DNA of 64,000 nt from an uncultured Clostridia bacterium. Its GTDB lineage: Bacteria > Bacillota > Clostridia > Lachnospirales > Anaerotignaceae. Positions 9,968 through 18,754 of the stretch are shown piece after piece. The notes beneath the pieces were generated by a model that worked only from the letters and a program-made list of their open reading frames with translations, was not told the DNA's origin and did no database searches. The position numbers were made by a program, and so were the translations under genes. The stretch covers positions 37,086 through 101,085 of the forward strand of contig CALWGC010000030.1 in the NCBI GenBank assembly GCA_944378105.1, given 5' to 3'. How positions within the stretch are numbered: the first letter of the stretch is position 1; every line of letters begins with the position of its first letter.

Positions 9968-10014
9968 AAGAACAGCGCAGCAACCAGGAAAAACCTGGGG
10001 CTGCGCTGTTTTTT
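9968..10014. terminator. Bidirectional terminator between symporter and nth
   Basis: AACAGCGCAGC pairs with GCTGCGCTGTT, with an inner CCAGG/CCTGG stem. Runs of T (plus strand) and of A (read as T on the minus strand) flank it, so it can serve both converging genes. Confidence 0.85.
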
Positions 10015-10024
10015 GATTGGTTTT

Positions 10025-10723
10025 TTATTCTGCCAATGTTTTGGTGGCCTTTGTTTTTTTACAGGTCTTGGTTGCTTTTTTCGCTTCTTTTACCATCCCT
10101 TGGTATTCCTTGCAGTAAGGGCTTAAAAAGCAGATATCGCACTTGGGGCTGCGGGCCGTACAGATTTTGCGGCCGTGGGCAATCACTTGGGTGTTATAGC
10201 TAATCCAGTGGTCTTCGGGTAAAATTTTCATCAGGGCAAATTCCACCTTGACGGGATCGGGGCTAGCCGTAAAGCCCAGTTTATTGGAAATGCGTTTGAC
10301 GTGGGTATCCACCACAACGCTTGGGATGCCAAAAATGTTTCCCCGGACCACATTGGCCGTTTTTCTACCCACGCCAGGCAGCTGGGTAAGGGCGTCGATA
10401 TCGTCAGGCACCACGCCGTTATATTTTTCCAATAACATTTGGCAGCAGCCAATGATGTTTTTGGCTTTGTTGTGATAAAATCCGGTGGAGCGGATATCCT
10501 GTTCCAATTCCGGCAAAGAGGCCTCGGCAAAGGCCTGGACGGAAGGGTATTTTTGGAATAAATCCTTGGTCACCAGATTTACCCGGTCATCGGTACATTG
10601 GGCGCTTAAAATGGTGGCAATCAGCAGTTGCCAAGGGGTTTCATGGTTTAAATAGCACTTGGTTGGGCCATAATGTTCATCCAGAAGGGCAAGCACCTGC
10701 GCGACTTGTTCTTTTTTTGTCAT
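10025..10723 (-). CDS. nth: Endonuclease III
   Basis: Base-excision repair DNA glycosylase/AP lyase for oxidised pyrimidines. The 232-residue protein has the helix-hairpin-helix LPGVGRKTANVV (115-126) with catalytic Lys121, Asp139 in VVDTHVKR, and a [4Fe-4S] cluster loop with Cys188, Cys195, Cys198 and Cys204. A Lys/Thr-rich tail of about 20 residues follows the cluster and is longer than in E. coli Nth. It has its own promoter and is divergent from the TauE/SafE pair. Confidence 0.96.
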   Translation of the reverse strand: MTKKEQVAQVLALLDEHYGPTKCYLNHETPWQLLIATILSAQCTDDRVNLVTKDLFQKYPSVQAFAEASLPELEQDIRSTGFYHNKAKNIIGCCQMLLEKYNGVVPDDIDALTQLPGVGRKTANVVRGNIFGIPSVVVDTHVKRISNKLGFTASPDPVKVEFALMKILPEDHWISYNTQVIAHGRKICTARSPKCDICFLSPYCKEYQGMVKEAKKATKTCKKTKATKTLAE

Positions 10724-10765
10724 TGGTTACACCTCATTTTTTGCCAGGGGCATTCTTTTTTCTCC

Positions 10766-10796
10766 ATTATATCATATTCTGGTTCTTTTTTGTAAA
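10766..10796 (-). promoter_or_regulatory. Promoter for nth
   Basis: On the minus strand, TTTACA (10796-10791) and TATAAT (10771-10766) with a 19-base spacer; TG occurs upstream of the -10. Spacing is a little long. Confidence 0.5.
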
Positions 10797-10819
10797 AAAT
10801 ATGGACGGAGGTGTTTGTT

Positions 10820-11164
10820 ATGCAAAAACAAGGTCTTTGGGGTGGGCTGATCGGGTTTGCCAACGGGTTGTTTGGCTCCGGCGGCGGCACCATTGGCGTG
10901 TTGATTTTGGAGCGATGTTTGCATTTATCGCCCCACAAAAGCCATGCCACCATACTGGCCATCATTTTGCCCCTGTCGGTGCTTTCGGCGGTGATTTATT
11001 GCCGGAAGGTGGAAATGGAATGGATGGCCATTTTATGGCTGAGTGTTGGGGGCATGGTGGGTGGCTATGTAGGGGCCAGTTGTTTGAAAAAAATATCTAA
11101 TGTCTGGCTGCATCGTCTTTTTGGGCTTTGCATGCTGGCAGCGGCGGTGAGGATGATTCTATGA
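10820..11164 (+). CDS. TauE/SafE-family half-size permease, first subunit
   Basis: Membrane protein of 114 residues with about four hydrophobic helices and a glycine-rich FGSGGGTIGV segment near residue 20, typical of one repeat of the TauE/SafE (DUF81) anion exporter fold. Full-length members have two such repeats in one chain of about 250 residues. ATG 10820 follows GGAGGTG by seven bases and is better than GTG 10811. Its TGA overlaps the next start (ATGATG), indicating translational coupling with the second half. Confidence 0.8.
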   Translation: MQKQGLWGGLIGFANGLFGSGGGTIGVLILERCLHLSPHKSHATILAIILPLSVLSAVIYCRKVEMEWMAILWLSVGGMVGGYVGASCLKKISNVWLHRLFGLCMLAAAVRMIL

Positions 11165-11523
11165 TGTATGCAGTGCTTGGTTTTTTGTCCGGTGTCATCA
11201 GCGGGATGGGCATTGGCGGTGGCGTGATTTTGATTCCGGCCCTTTCTTTTTTCACCGATTGGACCCAACAACAGGCCCAGGCAGCCAACTTGTTGTTTTT
11301 TTTGCCCACAGCTTGCGTGGCCCTCTACAAACACAAAAAAGAGGGCAATGTGCAGGTGGATACGGCAAAGCAGTTGGTGTTATGGGGGTTATTGGGGGCG
11401 GCGGTTGGCTCTTTTTTGGCCGTGGGGCTGGACGGCACGCTGCTGCGCCGGTTTTTTGGCGGGTTTTTAGTTGTGATGGGGCTTTTGGAAATTTTCCAGG
11501 CAAAAAAGAAGGAAAACCAATAA
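11161..11523 (+). CDS. TauE/SafE-family half-size permease, second subunit
   Basis: About 120 residues with the second TauE/SafE repeat (SGMGIGGGVILIPAL near residue 12) and four hydrophobic segments, ending in a Lys-rich tail. The start overlaps the stop of the preceding half gene. The two halves probably assemble into one transporter of small sulfur-containing or other organic anions; the substrate is not visible. ATG 11164 is an alternative start. Confidence 0.8.
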   Translation: MMYAVLGFLSGVISGMGIGGGVILIPALSFFTDWTQQQAQAANLLFFLPTACVALYKHKKEGNVQVDTAKQLVLWGLLGAAVGSFLAVGLDGTLLRRFFGGFLVVMGLLEIFQAKKKENQ

Positions 11524-11559
11524 GAATTGAAAAAATATAAGGCGTGGGGCGCCAAAATG

Positions 11560-11568
11560 TGGTATAAT
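11560..11568 (+). promoter_or_regulatory. Extended -10 promoter
   Basis: TGGTATAAT, an extended -10 element, about 96 bases before the next gene; no good -35 box is seen. Confidence 0.5.
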
Positions 11569-11663
11569 AGCGGAAAACCAGATGGAACAGGAAAAAAAGG
11601 CCACTTTCCTTTCGTTTGCCTTTGGGCAAAAAAACGGGAGCAGAAGGAAGCGAGTGAGAAAAC

Positions 11664-11978
11664 TTGAACTGGATTGAAAACGTATATGTCAGTGAACAAA
11701 TGCAGGATGTGGAAACGGTGCTCTATAGCCTAAAGAAAGAAATTCCGGTGCTGCACGTCTATTTGATTGCGGTGGAGCAAAGGGAAGGAAAAGCTCGTTT
11801 GGTGACGCTTTCCAGTGTTTCGGCGTTACGAAGAAAGGAAACCCATGAAAAACTTTGGGTTGTTGGTGTGGCCTTTGGGCCCATCCAGGCCCGCAGGCTT
11901 TTGGTGGAAATCATCGCCGATGCAGCAGGGCGATATGGCACGGTGGAAGGATTGGCAGAACAACTGATGAAGGAGTAG
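11664..11978 (+). CDS. Conserved-looking protein of unknown function
   Basis: Soluble, 104 residues, no signal peptide or membrane segment, mixed charge and a predicted alpha/beta pattern. I do not recognise the family. The start is TTG at 11664; an in-frame TGA three codons upstream excludes a longer form. It precedes the TIGR01906-like membrane protein by five bases, whose ribosome site overlaps its 3' end, so the two are probably cotranscribed. Confidence 0.6.
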   Translation: MNWIENVYVSEQMQDVETVLYSLKKEIPVLHVYLIAVEQREGKARLVTLSSVSALRRKETHEKLWVVGVAFGPIQARRLLVEIIADAAGRYGTVEGLAEQLMKE

Positions 11979-11983
11979 GCAAC

Positions 11984-12655
11984 ATGAAATTCATTCGCAA
12001 TATCGTCTCGGCGGGGATGATGGTGAGTCTGGTTTTGGTATTGGTTTTTACGGTGATTGATGTGGCTGTATTACAAGACCGCGCTTTTTTTGCGGCGCAG
12101 TACGAAAAAAATCAAGTCTCCCAGGTGGTACAAGTTTCTTCGGAGGATTTGATGCGCATCACCGATCAACTGTTGGGATATATGAAAGGGGAAAAAGAGG
12201 AGCTGCAGCTGGATGTGACGGTGAGAGGAAGTGAGCGGCCGTTTTTTAGCCAGCGGGAGCTAGACCATATGGTGGATGTCCGGCAGATGGTGCTGGGGGC
12301 CATGTGGGTAAGGCGGGTAGCGGTGGTGCTGCTTTTGGCCTTTTTGCTTTTTCCCAAAAACCGGCGCACGTTTTGCAAGACGGTGGTGTTTGGGCTGCCG
12401 GTTTTTTTACTGCTGCTTGGGGTACTGGCCTTGGTTGCTTCTAGGGACTTTACCACGTTTTGGTGGTATTTTCATGTGCTCTTTTTTTCCAATGAATTAT
12501 GGATTTTGGACCCGGCGGTGGATCTTTTGGTCAATATTGTGCCGGAACCGTTTTTTGCCGCCTGTGCCATACGGGTTGGCATTGGCGTTGTGCTTGGCAT
12601 TTTTGCGCTTTGGGGCATTTGTTTTTGGCGTTACAGAATACAAAAAAGGGTTTGA
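11984..12655 (+). CDS. TIGR01906-like integral membrane protein
   Basis: 223 residues. One N-terminal membrane helix (about 8-28), an extracellular stretch of about 80 residues with a VDVRQMVLG segment, then three helices and a short basic tail. This topology fits the Firmicute TIGR01906 family of unknown function. I use ATG 11984 after AAGGAG rather than an earlier frame start. The next gene follows after six bases. Confidence 0.65.
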   Translation: MKFIRNIVSAGMMVSLVLVLVFTVIDVAVLQDRAFFAAQYEKNQVSQVVQVSSEDLMRITDQLLGYMKGEKEELQLDVTVRGSERPFFSQRELDHMVDVRQMVLGAMWVRRVAVVLLLAFLLFPKNRRTFCKTVVFGLPVFLLLLGVLALVASRDFTTFWWYFHVLFFSNELWILDPAVDLLVNIVPEPFFAACAIRVGIGVVLGIFALWGICFWRYRIQKRV

Positions 12656-12661
12656 ACGTGC

Positions 12662-13762
12662 ATGGATTTTTTAGCCGTAATACTGATGATTGGAAAAGGA
12701 ATTTTGGCGTTGCTGCTGGTGTTTTTGGTGTTGTTATTCCTGGTGCTGGCGGTGGTGCTTTTTGCGTCCTTTTTTTACCAGGTGGAGGCACAAAAGGGGG
12801 GAAGTATCACGGCCAAAGGCGTTTTTCGATGGCTCTTTGGCGCTGTGGGAGTGACTGTTTTTTATGACGGTACGGAAGTTTCTTCCCAGGTGCGCTTGTT
12901 TGGAAAGACGTTAGAAGAGTGGGCAGAGAAAAAAAAGAAGAAAAAACAAAAAAAGCGGGCAAAACAATCTGGAACAGGGAAACCAAAGAAAAAACCGGTC
13001 TCCCAAAAGCCACAGGCCAAAGCAGATCCTACCCCAAAACCCCAAGCGCCTTTGGCCAAGCAGAAGGATAAGATAGCAGAAAAGGTGCAAAAACCGGGTC
13101 AAAAAATAATAGAAGAAATAGAAAAACCAAAAGAAAGCACCGCGCCAAAGGAGCAGCCGGTGCCATCTGTGACAAAGCAAGAACCGTCCACCCATACCAC
13201 AAAGCCACCGCAAAGCGAGCCGGTTGTGCCGCATCTGCGCCGGATTCCCATGGCGAAAGTGGAAGAGAAAAAAGAGGAAGAAAAAAGAGAGACGTCTTCT
13301 TCCAAAGAAGCGTCCACCTCCAAGGGAAAAAAGCCAAAAACAGACTTTGGCGCAAAGAAAACACAGGAAGAAGAAACAGAAGCAGCCGTACTGACGCTTC
13401 CTTGGTTTTTGGCCCTTCCTTGGGCCAAGAAAAAGGAACTGGTGCTGTTGCTATTACAATATGGAAAGCGACTGTTTCGGGTGTTACGGCCCAAACAGTG
13501 TATCATCCACGGCACCATTGGAACGGGAGAACCGGACACGACAGGAGAAATCTTGGCCGCTTTGGCAATTCTAAAGGGGATGTTCCTTTCGGAAATCTAT
13601 GTCAAGGGCGTCTTTGACCGGGCCATGGTGGAAGGCGACATCCTTTTGGCCGGAAGGGTGCGTCTTGGTTCCATTTTGAAAGAGACCATTTGGCTGGCGC
13701 TGAAACCGCCGATACGAGCAATCATCAAAGAAATCTGGAAAGGCAGAGGTGAAGGAAAATGA
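12662..13762 (+). CDS. DUF2953 (YtfI-like) membrane protein with a long charged insert
   Basis: 366 residues. One N-terminal membrane helix (about 8-38), a conserved piece to about 85, then about 150 residues rich in Lys, Glu, Pro, Gln and Ser (roughly 88-240), and a C-terminal DUF2953 region with the membrane-facing GTGEPDTTGEILAALAI segment. In Bacillus, ytfI and ytfJ are neighbours; here gerW/ytfJ overlaps by four bases, supporting the assignment. The low-complexity insert is probably an extended linker. Confidence 0.75.
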   Translation: MDFLAVILMIGKGILALLLVFLVLLFLVLAVVLFASFFYQVEAQKGGSITAKGVFRWLFGAVGVTVFYDGTEVSSQVRLFGKTLEEWAEKKKKKKQKKRAKQSGTGKPKKKPVSQKPQAKADPTPKPQAPLAKQKDKIAEKVQKPGQKIIEEIEKPKESTAPKEQPVPSVTKQEPSTHTTKPPQSEPVVPHLRRIPMAKVEEKKEEEKRETSSSKEASTSKGKKPKTDFGAKKTQEEETEAAVLTLPWFLALPWAKKKELVLLLLQYGKRLFRVLRPKQCIIHGTIGTGEPDTTGEILAALAILKGMFLSEIYVKGVFDRAMVEGDILLAGRVRLGSILKETIWLALKPPIRAIIKEIWKGRGEGK

Positions 13763-14175
13763 GTCAGGCAGTGAAAGAAAACATAGAAGCATTATGCAAA
13801 GAACTGGAAGATTTTATTTCTACCAAAACGGTGGTGGGCGAAGCCATTACGGTGGGCGATGTGGTGTTGTTGCCGTTGATTGATGTGACCTTTGGGATGG
13901 GCGTTGGCGGAAGCGACGGCAAAGACGGCAAAAACACCAATGGCGCAGGCGGCATGGGGGCAAAGATTACGCCAAGCGCCGTGCTGGCCGTGGTCAACGG
14001 CAGCGTACAGCTCATTAACATCAAAAATCAAGATGCCGTCAGCAAACTCATCGATATGGCCCCCGGTGTGGTGAACAAATTAAACTTTGGTTCTCTTTTT
14101 GGCCAAAAGAAAGAAACGCCGGATGTGAAATTTGAAGAAACTATCATTACCAAAGAAACGGATGCAAAGGAATAA
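13759..14175 (+). CDS. gerW: GerW/YtfJ-family spore protein
   Basis: 138 residues with the family pattern: an N-terminal helix, then TVVGEAITVGDVVLLPLIDVTFGMGVGGS, a Gly/Asn-rich loop, GAKITPSAVLAVVNG and a charged tail. (Those are segments, given from residues 24 to 101.) YtfJ/GerW is a sporulation protein needed for normal germination in Bacillus. It starts within the stop of the DUF2953 gene (ATGA), as in Bacillus ytfI-ytfJ. The CARF gene starts five bases after its stop. Confidence 0.88.
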   Translation: MSQAVKENIEALCKELEDFISTKTVVGEAITVGDVVLLPLIDVTFGMGVGGSDGKDGKNTNGAGGMGAKITPSAVLAVVNGSVQLINIKNQDAVSKLIDMAPGVVNKLNFGSLFGQKKETPDVKFEETIITKETDAKE

Positions 14176-14180
14176 GGCAG

Positions 14181-15395
14181 GTGAAAGGATTGGCAGAACA
14201 GATCAAAACACAGATTGCCTTTTATGATAAAGATGCCATCAAAAATATTTTGGCGGTGCTGACGGTTGCGCCAAAGAAGGTGGTGTATATCTACGACCAG
14301 GAATTAAAGGACATGAGCCGCTTTGCCGGGCTACAAAAATGTTTTTACAAGCACTTTCCTGGGATTACCGTGGAGACGTATGCCGTTAATATTTTTCGGA
14401 TTCATGAGATTTATCAGCAAATATGCGAAATCATCGACACCAACGAAGATTGTGCCTTGGATTTGACCGGCGGCAGCGAATTGATGACCATTGCCGGGTA
14501 TCAGGCCGGGCTTGACAAAGGCATCCGGCTGTTATATACGGATATTATCAAACAGCAGATGATTGATGTGCTGGATGAAACAAAGGTGGAAAAAACGGCG
14601 ACACTGACGCTGGAGGACTTTGTGGACGCCCACGGGGCCCAATTTATCGGCGCCTCCCATGATGAGCCAAAGGAGGAAGAATTTGGCCGGATTTTATCCA
14701 TGTGCCGCACCATCTTCACCCATTTGACGGCCTGGAAAAATACCTGTTCTTTTTTCCAGGTGGCCCTGGCCGATTCGGCCCCGGGGGAGCTGGATTTGCG
14801 GATTCGGACAGAAATCCAGCAAAAGGATGGCCGTTGGCTCAAACCCGACGAGGACTTGCTCTATGAATTTCAGCGGCAGGGGTTTATCCGGGATTTGTAT
14901 TTTTCCGGAAAACACCTGGTGTTAACCATCCGCTCCAAACGATATAAAACGTATTTGATTAGTTTCGGGGTTTGGTTGGAGCTTTATGTGTTTATCCATG
15001 CCAAAAAATGCGGCTGTTTCCAAGATGTGAAGCTGGGCACCATGATTGATTGGGATGCCTATGACGGACTGGTGGTGGCCGGAAACGAAATTGACGTGAT
15101 TTTACAAGACGGCAGTATGCCGGTTTTCATCAGCTGTAAACTGCGCTCCGCCGATACGCCGGCCTTAAACGAGCTGATTGTGGCCAAAAAACGGCTGGGC
15201 GGCTGGTTTAGCAAGGGGATTATCGTTACCTTTGGGGACGAGAAGTCCAGCAAAAACGGCACCTATAAACGGGCCAAAGAACTGGGCATTGAGTTATTGG
15301 ACAAAAGCGATGTCCTCAGCAGCGACTTTGGCGAACGATTGGTGAAAACCATCCAAGGCCATGATTTGGTCAGCTTGAAATGGAAAAAAATATAA
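14181..15395 (+). CDS. CARF plus PD-(D/E)xK-like protein (DUF1887, Card1/Can2-like)
   Basis: 404 residues. The N-terminal half looks like a CARF domain, the sensor of cyclic oligoadenylates in type III CRISPR signalling; the signature is DLTGGSE at 94-100. A linker/winged-helix region covers about 160-255. The C-terminal half resembles the Card1/Can2 nuclease: Glu267 (GVWLELY), Asp305 (GNEIDV) and Lys320 (VFISCK). The usual Glu two residues before the Lys is Ser318 here; Glu331 on the next helix could replace it. GTG start. No cas gene or repeat array is in the window; the gene lies between gerW and rimM, cotranscribed with them by spacing. Activity, ligand and target are inference. Confidence 0.82.
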   Translation: MKGLAEQIKTQIAFYDKDAIKNILAVLTVAPKKVVYIYDQELKDMSRFAGLQKCFYKHFPGITVETYAVNIFRIHEIYQQICEIIDTNEDCALDLTGGSELMTIAGYQAGLDKGIRLLYTDIIKQQMIDVLDETKVEKTATLTLEDFVDAHGAQFIGASHDEPKEEEFGRILSMCRTIFTHLTAWKNTCSFFQVALADSAPGELDLRIRTEIQQKDGRWLKPDEDLLYEFQRQGFIRDLYFSGKHLVLTIRSKRYKTYLISFGVWLELYVFIHAKKCGCFQDVKLGTMIDWDAYDGLVVAGNEIDVILQDGSMPVFISCKLRSADTPALNELIVAKKRLGGWFSKGIIVTFGDEKSSKNGTYKRAKELGIELLDKSDVLSSDFGERLVKTIQGHDLVSLKWKKI

Positions 15396-15407
15396 AAGGA
15401 GAACAAC

Positions 15408-15914
15408 ATGGGTTATTTTCAGATTGGTAAAATTACATCTACCCACGGCATCGGCGGCACCTTTCGGGTGTTTCCCACGACGGAGGATGCTAGCCGGTTT
15501 CGTTTATTGAAAACGGTTTTGATTTTACATAAAGGAGAAAAAGTACCGTTTACGGTGGAAAAAGTGGGATTCCAAAAAAACATGGTGCTTTTGAAAGTGA
15601 AAGAAATCAACGACATCAATGTGGCAGAAGGATACCGCAACGATACCATTTATATCACCGACGAACAGGCCCTTCCGCTGGAAGAGGACGAGTATTACAC
15701 CAGAGACTTGTATGACATGGAAGTGGTGACAGAAGACGGTACGGTTCTGGGACGGCTGGACGACATCATTGCCACCGGGGCCAACGATGTCTATGTGGTG
15801 AAAAAAGAAGGCGAAAAAGACCTGCTGCTTCCGGCCATCAAGGATTGTATTTTGTCGGTGGATGTACCACAAAAGAAGATGACCGTTCGATTGTTGGAGG
15901 GGTTGGGGCAATGA
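15408..15914 (+). CDS. rimM: 16S rRNA processing protein RimM
   Basis: Ribosome maturation factor that binds S19 during 30S head assembly. 168 residues: N-terminal barrel (GKITSTHGIGGTFRV at 6-20) and C-terminal PRC barrel (YYTRDLYDMEV to VKKEGEKDLLLPAI). AGGAG precedes ATG. Stop and trmD start overlap as ATGA, the usual rimM-trmD coupling. Confidence 0.96.
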   Translation: MGYFQIGKITSTHGIGGTFRVFPTTEDASRFRLLKTVLILHKGEKVPFTVEKVGFQKNMVLLKVKEINDINVAEGYRNDTIYITDEQALPLEEDEYYTRDLYDMEVVTEDGTVLGRLDDIIATGANDVYVVKKEGEKDLLLPAIKDCILSVDVPQKKMTVRLLEGLGQ

Positions 15915-16660
15915 AGTTTTCTGTCTTAACGCTCTTTCCGGAGATGATTCACCAAACCCTTTCCTATAGCATTTTGGGTCGGGCCATCGGAAACGGCGTG
16001 TTGACGGTGGATGCGGTGGATATTCGGGATTTTGCTGGCAATAAGCATAACCGGGTGGACGATTATCCCTATGGCGGCGGATGCGGCATGGTGATGCAGC
16101 CGCAGCCGGTGTTTGATGCCTTTTCCAGTTTATCCATCCGTCCAGGCACGAAAGTGATTTATTTAACGCCCCAGGGGAAGCCTTTTTGCCAAAAGATGGC
16201 AGAGGAGTTTGCAAAGGAAGAAGAACTGGTGCTTCTTTGCGGCCATTATGAAGGCATTGACGAGCGGGTGTTGGAAGAAATTGTGACGGACGAAGTTTCG
16301 TTGGGTGATTTTGTGCTGACCGGCGGAGAACTGGCGGCCATTGCGGTCATTGATGCCGTGGGGCGTCTGGTGCCGGGGGTGCTTGGCAAAGAAGAAAGCG
16401 CCGAGGAAGAAAGCTTTGCCGGAAACGCATTGGAATATCCCCAATATACCCGTCCGCCGGTGTTTCACGGAAAGGAAGTGCCGCCGGTGCTTTTAAGCGG
16501 CCACCATCAAAAGATTGCCCAATGGCGCAGGATGCAAAGCTTGATTCGGACGTATCACAAACGGCCGGACTTGTATGCTAAAATTGAACTGACGGCGAAA
16601 GAAAAGCAGAACATGGAAGAATACATCAAAGACTTGCACCAAACAAAAGAAGAAGAATAA
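15911..16660 (+). CDS. trmD: tRNA (guanine-N1)-methyltransferase
   Basis: SPOUT enzyme making m1G37 in tRNA and preventing frameshifts. 249 residues with the trefoil-knot motifs YPYGGGCGMVM (about 57), LLCGHYEGIDERV (about 111-123) and the SAM-binding DFVLTGGELAA (about 134-144). I take the ATG that overlaps the rimM stop, not the earlier in-frame start. Its usual neighbour rplS is absent; murA follows instead. Confidence 0.96.
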   Translation: MKFSVLTLFPEMIHQTLSYSILGRAIGNGVLTVDAVDIRDFAGNKHNRVDDYPYGGGCGMVMQPQPVFDAFSSLSIRPGTKVIYLTPQGKPFCQKMAEEFAKEEELVLLCGHYEGIDERVLEEIVTDEVSLGDFVLTGGELAAIAVIDAVGRLVPGVLGKEESAEEESFAGNALEYPQYTRPPVFHGKEVPPVLLSGHHQKIAQWRRMQSLIRTYHKRPDLYAKIELTAKEKQNMEEYIKDLHQTKEEE

Positions 16661-16698
16661 ACTAGCACCAATCCAGAAGGCAGAAGGTGGCTGGTTTT

Positions 16699-17958
16699 AT
16701 GATGTGTTATGAGATCGAAGGCGGGAGGCGTCTTTGTGGGCAGGTACGCGTCAGCGGCAGCAAAAACGCGGCTCTGCCCATTCTTTGTGCCGCTTTGCTC
16801 AACGATGGGGAGACGGTGCTGCACCATTGCCCGGCCATTTCTGACGTGGCGCAGGCGTGCCGGATTTTAAAAAGCTTGGGCTGCCGTGTGAAGCGACAGC
16901 AAGATACCATTTGGATTGACGCCAAAGATGCCTTTGAGGCCCCGCTTTGGGAAGAAATGACCGGCGGCATGCGGGCCTCGGTGTTATTTTTGGGGCCGTT
17001 ATTGGGACGGTTTCGAAAGGCCGTGCTGGGGAAACCTGGCGGTTGTGCCATCGGAAAGCGGCCCATTGACTATCATGTGGCGGTGGCCCAGGCGCTGGGC
17101 GCCGTATGCCGGGAAGAAAACGGCTGTTTTTTGTTTGACGGCAGCAATATGCAGGCAGGAAAAGTGGTGCTGCCTTTTCCAAGCGTTGGCGCAACGGAAA
17201 ACGCCATGTGTCTGGCGGCTTGTTTGCCGGGCAAGACGGTGATTTGTGGTGCGGCCAGGGAACCGGAGATTTACGACTTGCAGCAGTTTTTAAAAGCCAT
17301 GGGTGTGCGCATCCAGGGGGCCGGCACGGACAGCATTTGGGTGGAAGGCAAAGAGATTTCCACCTCTGTTTCCTATCGCGTGATGCCGGACCGCATCGAG
17401 GCCGGGACGCTTTTGGCGGCGGCAGCCGTGACGGGCGGAAAAATTTTTCTTTCCGATAGCGATTGGCTGACGATGACGGGAATTTTGCCATTTTTTGCCT
17501 GCTGCGGCTGTCAAATTTCCGTGAAAGGGGCCGAAGTTGGTTTAAAAGCACCAAAGAGACTCAAAGCATGTCCCTGTCTTTTGACAAAAACGTACCCTGG
17601 TTTTCCCACCGATATGCAGCCTTTGGCGGCGGCGCTGTTGACAACGGCCAAAGGAACCAGTATGATTATGGAACAGATATTTGAAAACCGGTTCCACCAT
17701 TGTACGGAACTGAACAAAATGGGCGGACGCATTGGTTGCAGCGGCCCGGTGGCCGTCATTGAAGGAGTGCGCCATTTAAAAGGAACGACGGTTTGTGCAT
17801 CGGATTTGCGGGCCGGGGCCGCGCTGATGGTGGCGGGGCTTGGTGCAGAGGGCAAGACGGTGGTCACAAACGGACAATATATCTGTCGGGGCTATGCGGG
17901 ATTGGAAAAGAAGCTTGCCGCTTTGGGCGGGCGTGTGCGCCTGATGGAAAGCAGGTGA
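16699..17958 (+). CDS. murA: UDP-N-acetylglucosamine 1-carboxyvinyltransferase
   Basis: First committed step of peptidoglycan synthesis (PEP transfer to UDP-GlcNAc). About 419 residues of EPSP-synthase fold. Substrate-loop Cys is present in KPGGCAIGKRPID, with SGSKNAALPIL near the start and the catalytic-Asp segment PTDMQPLAAALL. ATG 16699 is chosen over GTG 16687, which overlaps the ribosome site. The gene is followed by divIB after six bases, so it opens a division/wall run. Whether the genome has a second MurA cannot be told. Confidence 0.93.
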   Translation: MMCYEIEGGRRLCGQVRVSGSKNAALPILCAALLNDGETVLHHCPAISDVAQACRILKSLGCRVKRQQDTIWIDAKDAFEAPLWEEMTGGMRASVLFLGPLLGRFRKAVLGKPGGCAIGKRPIDYHVAVAQALGAVCREENGCFLFDGSNMQAGKVVLPFPSVGATENAMCLAACLPGKTVICGAAREPEIYDLQQFLKAMGVRIQGAGTDSIWVEGKEISTSVSYRVMPDRIEAGTLLAAAAVTGGKIFLSDSDWLTMTGILPFFACCGCQISVKGAEVGLKAPKRLKACPCLLTKTYPGFPTDMQPLAAALLTTAKGTSMIMEQIFENRFHHCTELNKMGGRIGCSGPVAVIEGVRHLKGTTVCASDLRAGAALMVAGLGAEGKTVVTNGQYICRGYAGLEKKLAALGGRVRLMESR

Positions 17959-17964
17959 AAAACG

Positions 17965-18717
17965 ATGGAAGAAAGAGAACAACGGGCAAGGCGGCACCAT
18001 AAGGTCCGGTTGCCGCAGGGGAAGACGTTACTTTTGTTTGCGCTGGTGGTGATTGCGGCCATGGGCGTGTTGTTTTCTCCAATTTTTGCCATTGATACCA
18101 TTACCATAACGGGATTGAGCCATTTTTCCGAGGCCGACATTTGTCAGATTTGCGGGCTGGAAAAGGGCCAAAACTTATTTTCTTTTCGAACGAAAAAGGC
18201 CGTCGATGCGCTGAAGAAAGAAAGCTATATCGAATCGGTCCAAATGGAAAAGCAGTTTCCCAATGCTGTCAATATCGATGTGACGGAGCGGAAGGTAAGA
18301 GGCTATATTCCCTATATGGGCTCTTACCTCTACATAGACGAAAACTGCCGTGTGCTGGAAATCAACGGCGCCTTTACCCAGCCGTTGCCGGTGGTCAAGG
18401 GGTTGGTGTTTGACCAGTTTACGCTGGGCGAAGTGATTGAGACGGAAAACCCGGAGGCTTTGGATGTGGTGGTGCGGATTGCGCAGGCCATGACCAAATA
18501 TGAAATGCTGGATATGGTGGTGGAGCTGGATGTGAGCGACACTTCCAACATCAAAGCCTTTGTCAATCAGGTGGAAGTGAATTTGGGTACCATATCCGAT
18601 TATGACACCAAGGTGCGCACCATGTGTGAAATTGTCAAACAAATTCCAGAAAATGACCGTGGAACGCTGGACTTGAGTGATTTGTCCAAGCCCATCGTAT
18701 TTAAATATTTGACCTAA
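17965..18717 (+). CDS. ftsQ: Cell division protein FtsQ/DivIB
   Basis: Bitopic divisome protein of 250 residues: short basic cytoplasmic tail, one membrane helix (about 23-42), a POTRA domain (IDTITITGLSHFSEADI from 47) and the beta domain with GYIPYMGSYLYIDENCRVLE. AGGTGA precedes ATG. Placed between murA and a DUF881 gene, upstream of ftsZ, as in many Firmicutes. Confidence 0.9.
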   Translation: MEEREQRARRHHKVRLPQGKTLLLFALVVIAAMGVLFSPIFAIDTITITGLSHFSEADICQICGLEKGQNLFSFRTKKAVDALKKESYIESVQMEKQFPNAVNIDVTERKVRGYIPYMGSYLYIDENCRVLEINGAFTQPLPVVKGLVFDQFTLGEVIETENPEALDVVVRIAQAMTKYEMLDMVVELDVSDTSNIKAFVNQVEVNLGTISDYDTKVRTMCEIVKQIPENDRGTLDLSDLSKPIVFKYLT

Positions 18718-18754
18718 GGGCGTCAAATGGCGGTGGAAAAGGGGAAGAAGTTTC

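Noticed and set aside
18141..18413. Alternative frames inside divIB, murA and spoIIGA
   Set aside because: They overlap well-supported genes and carry no motifs of their own.
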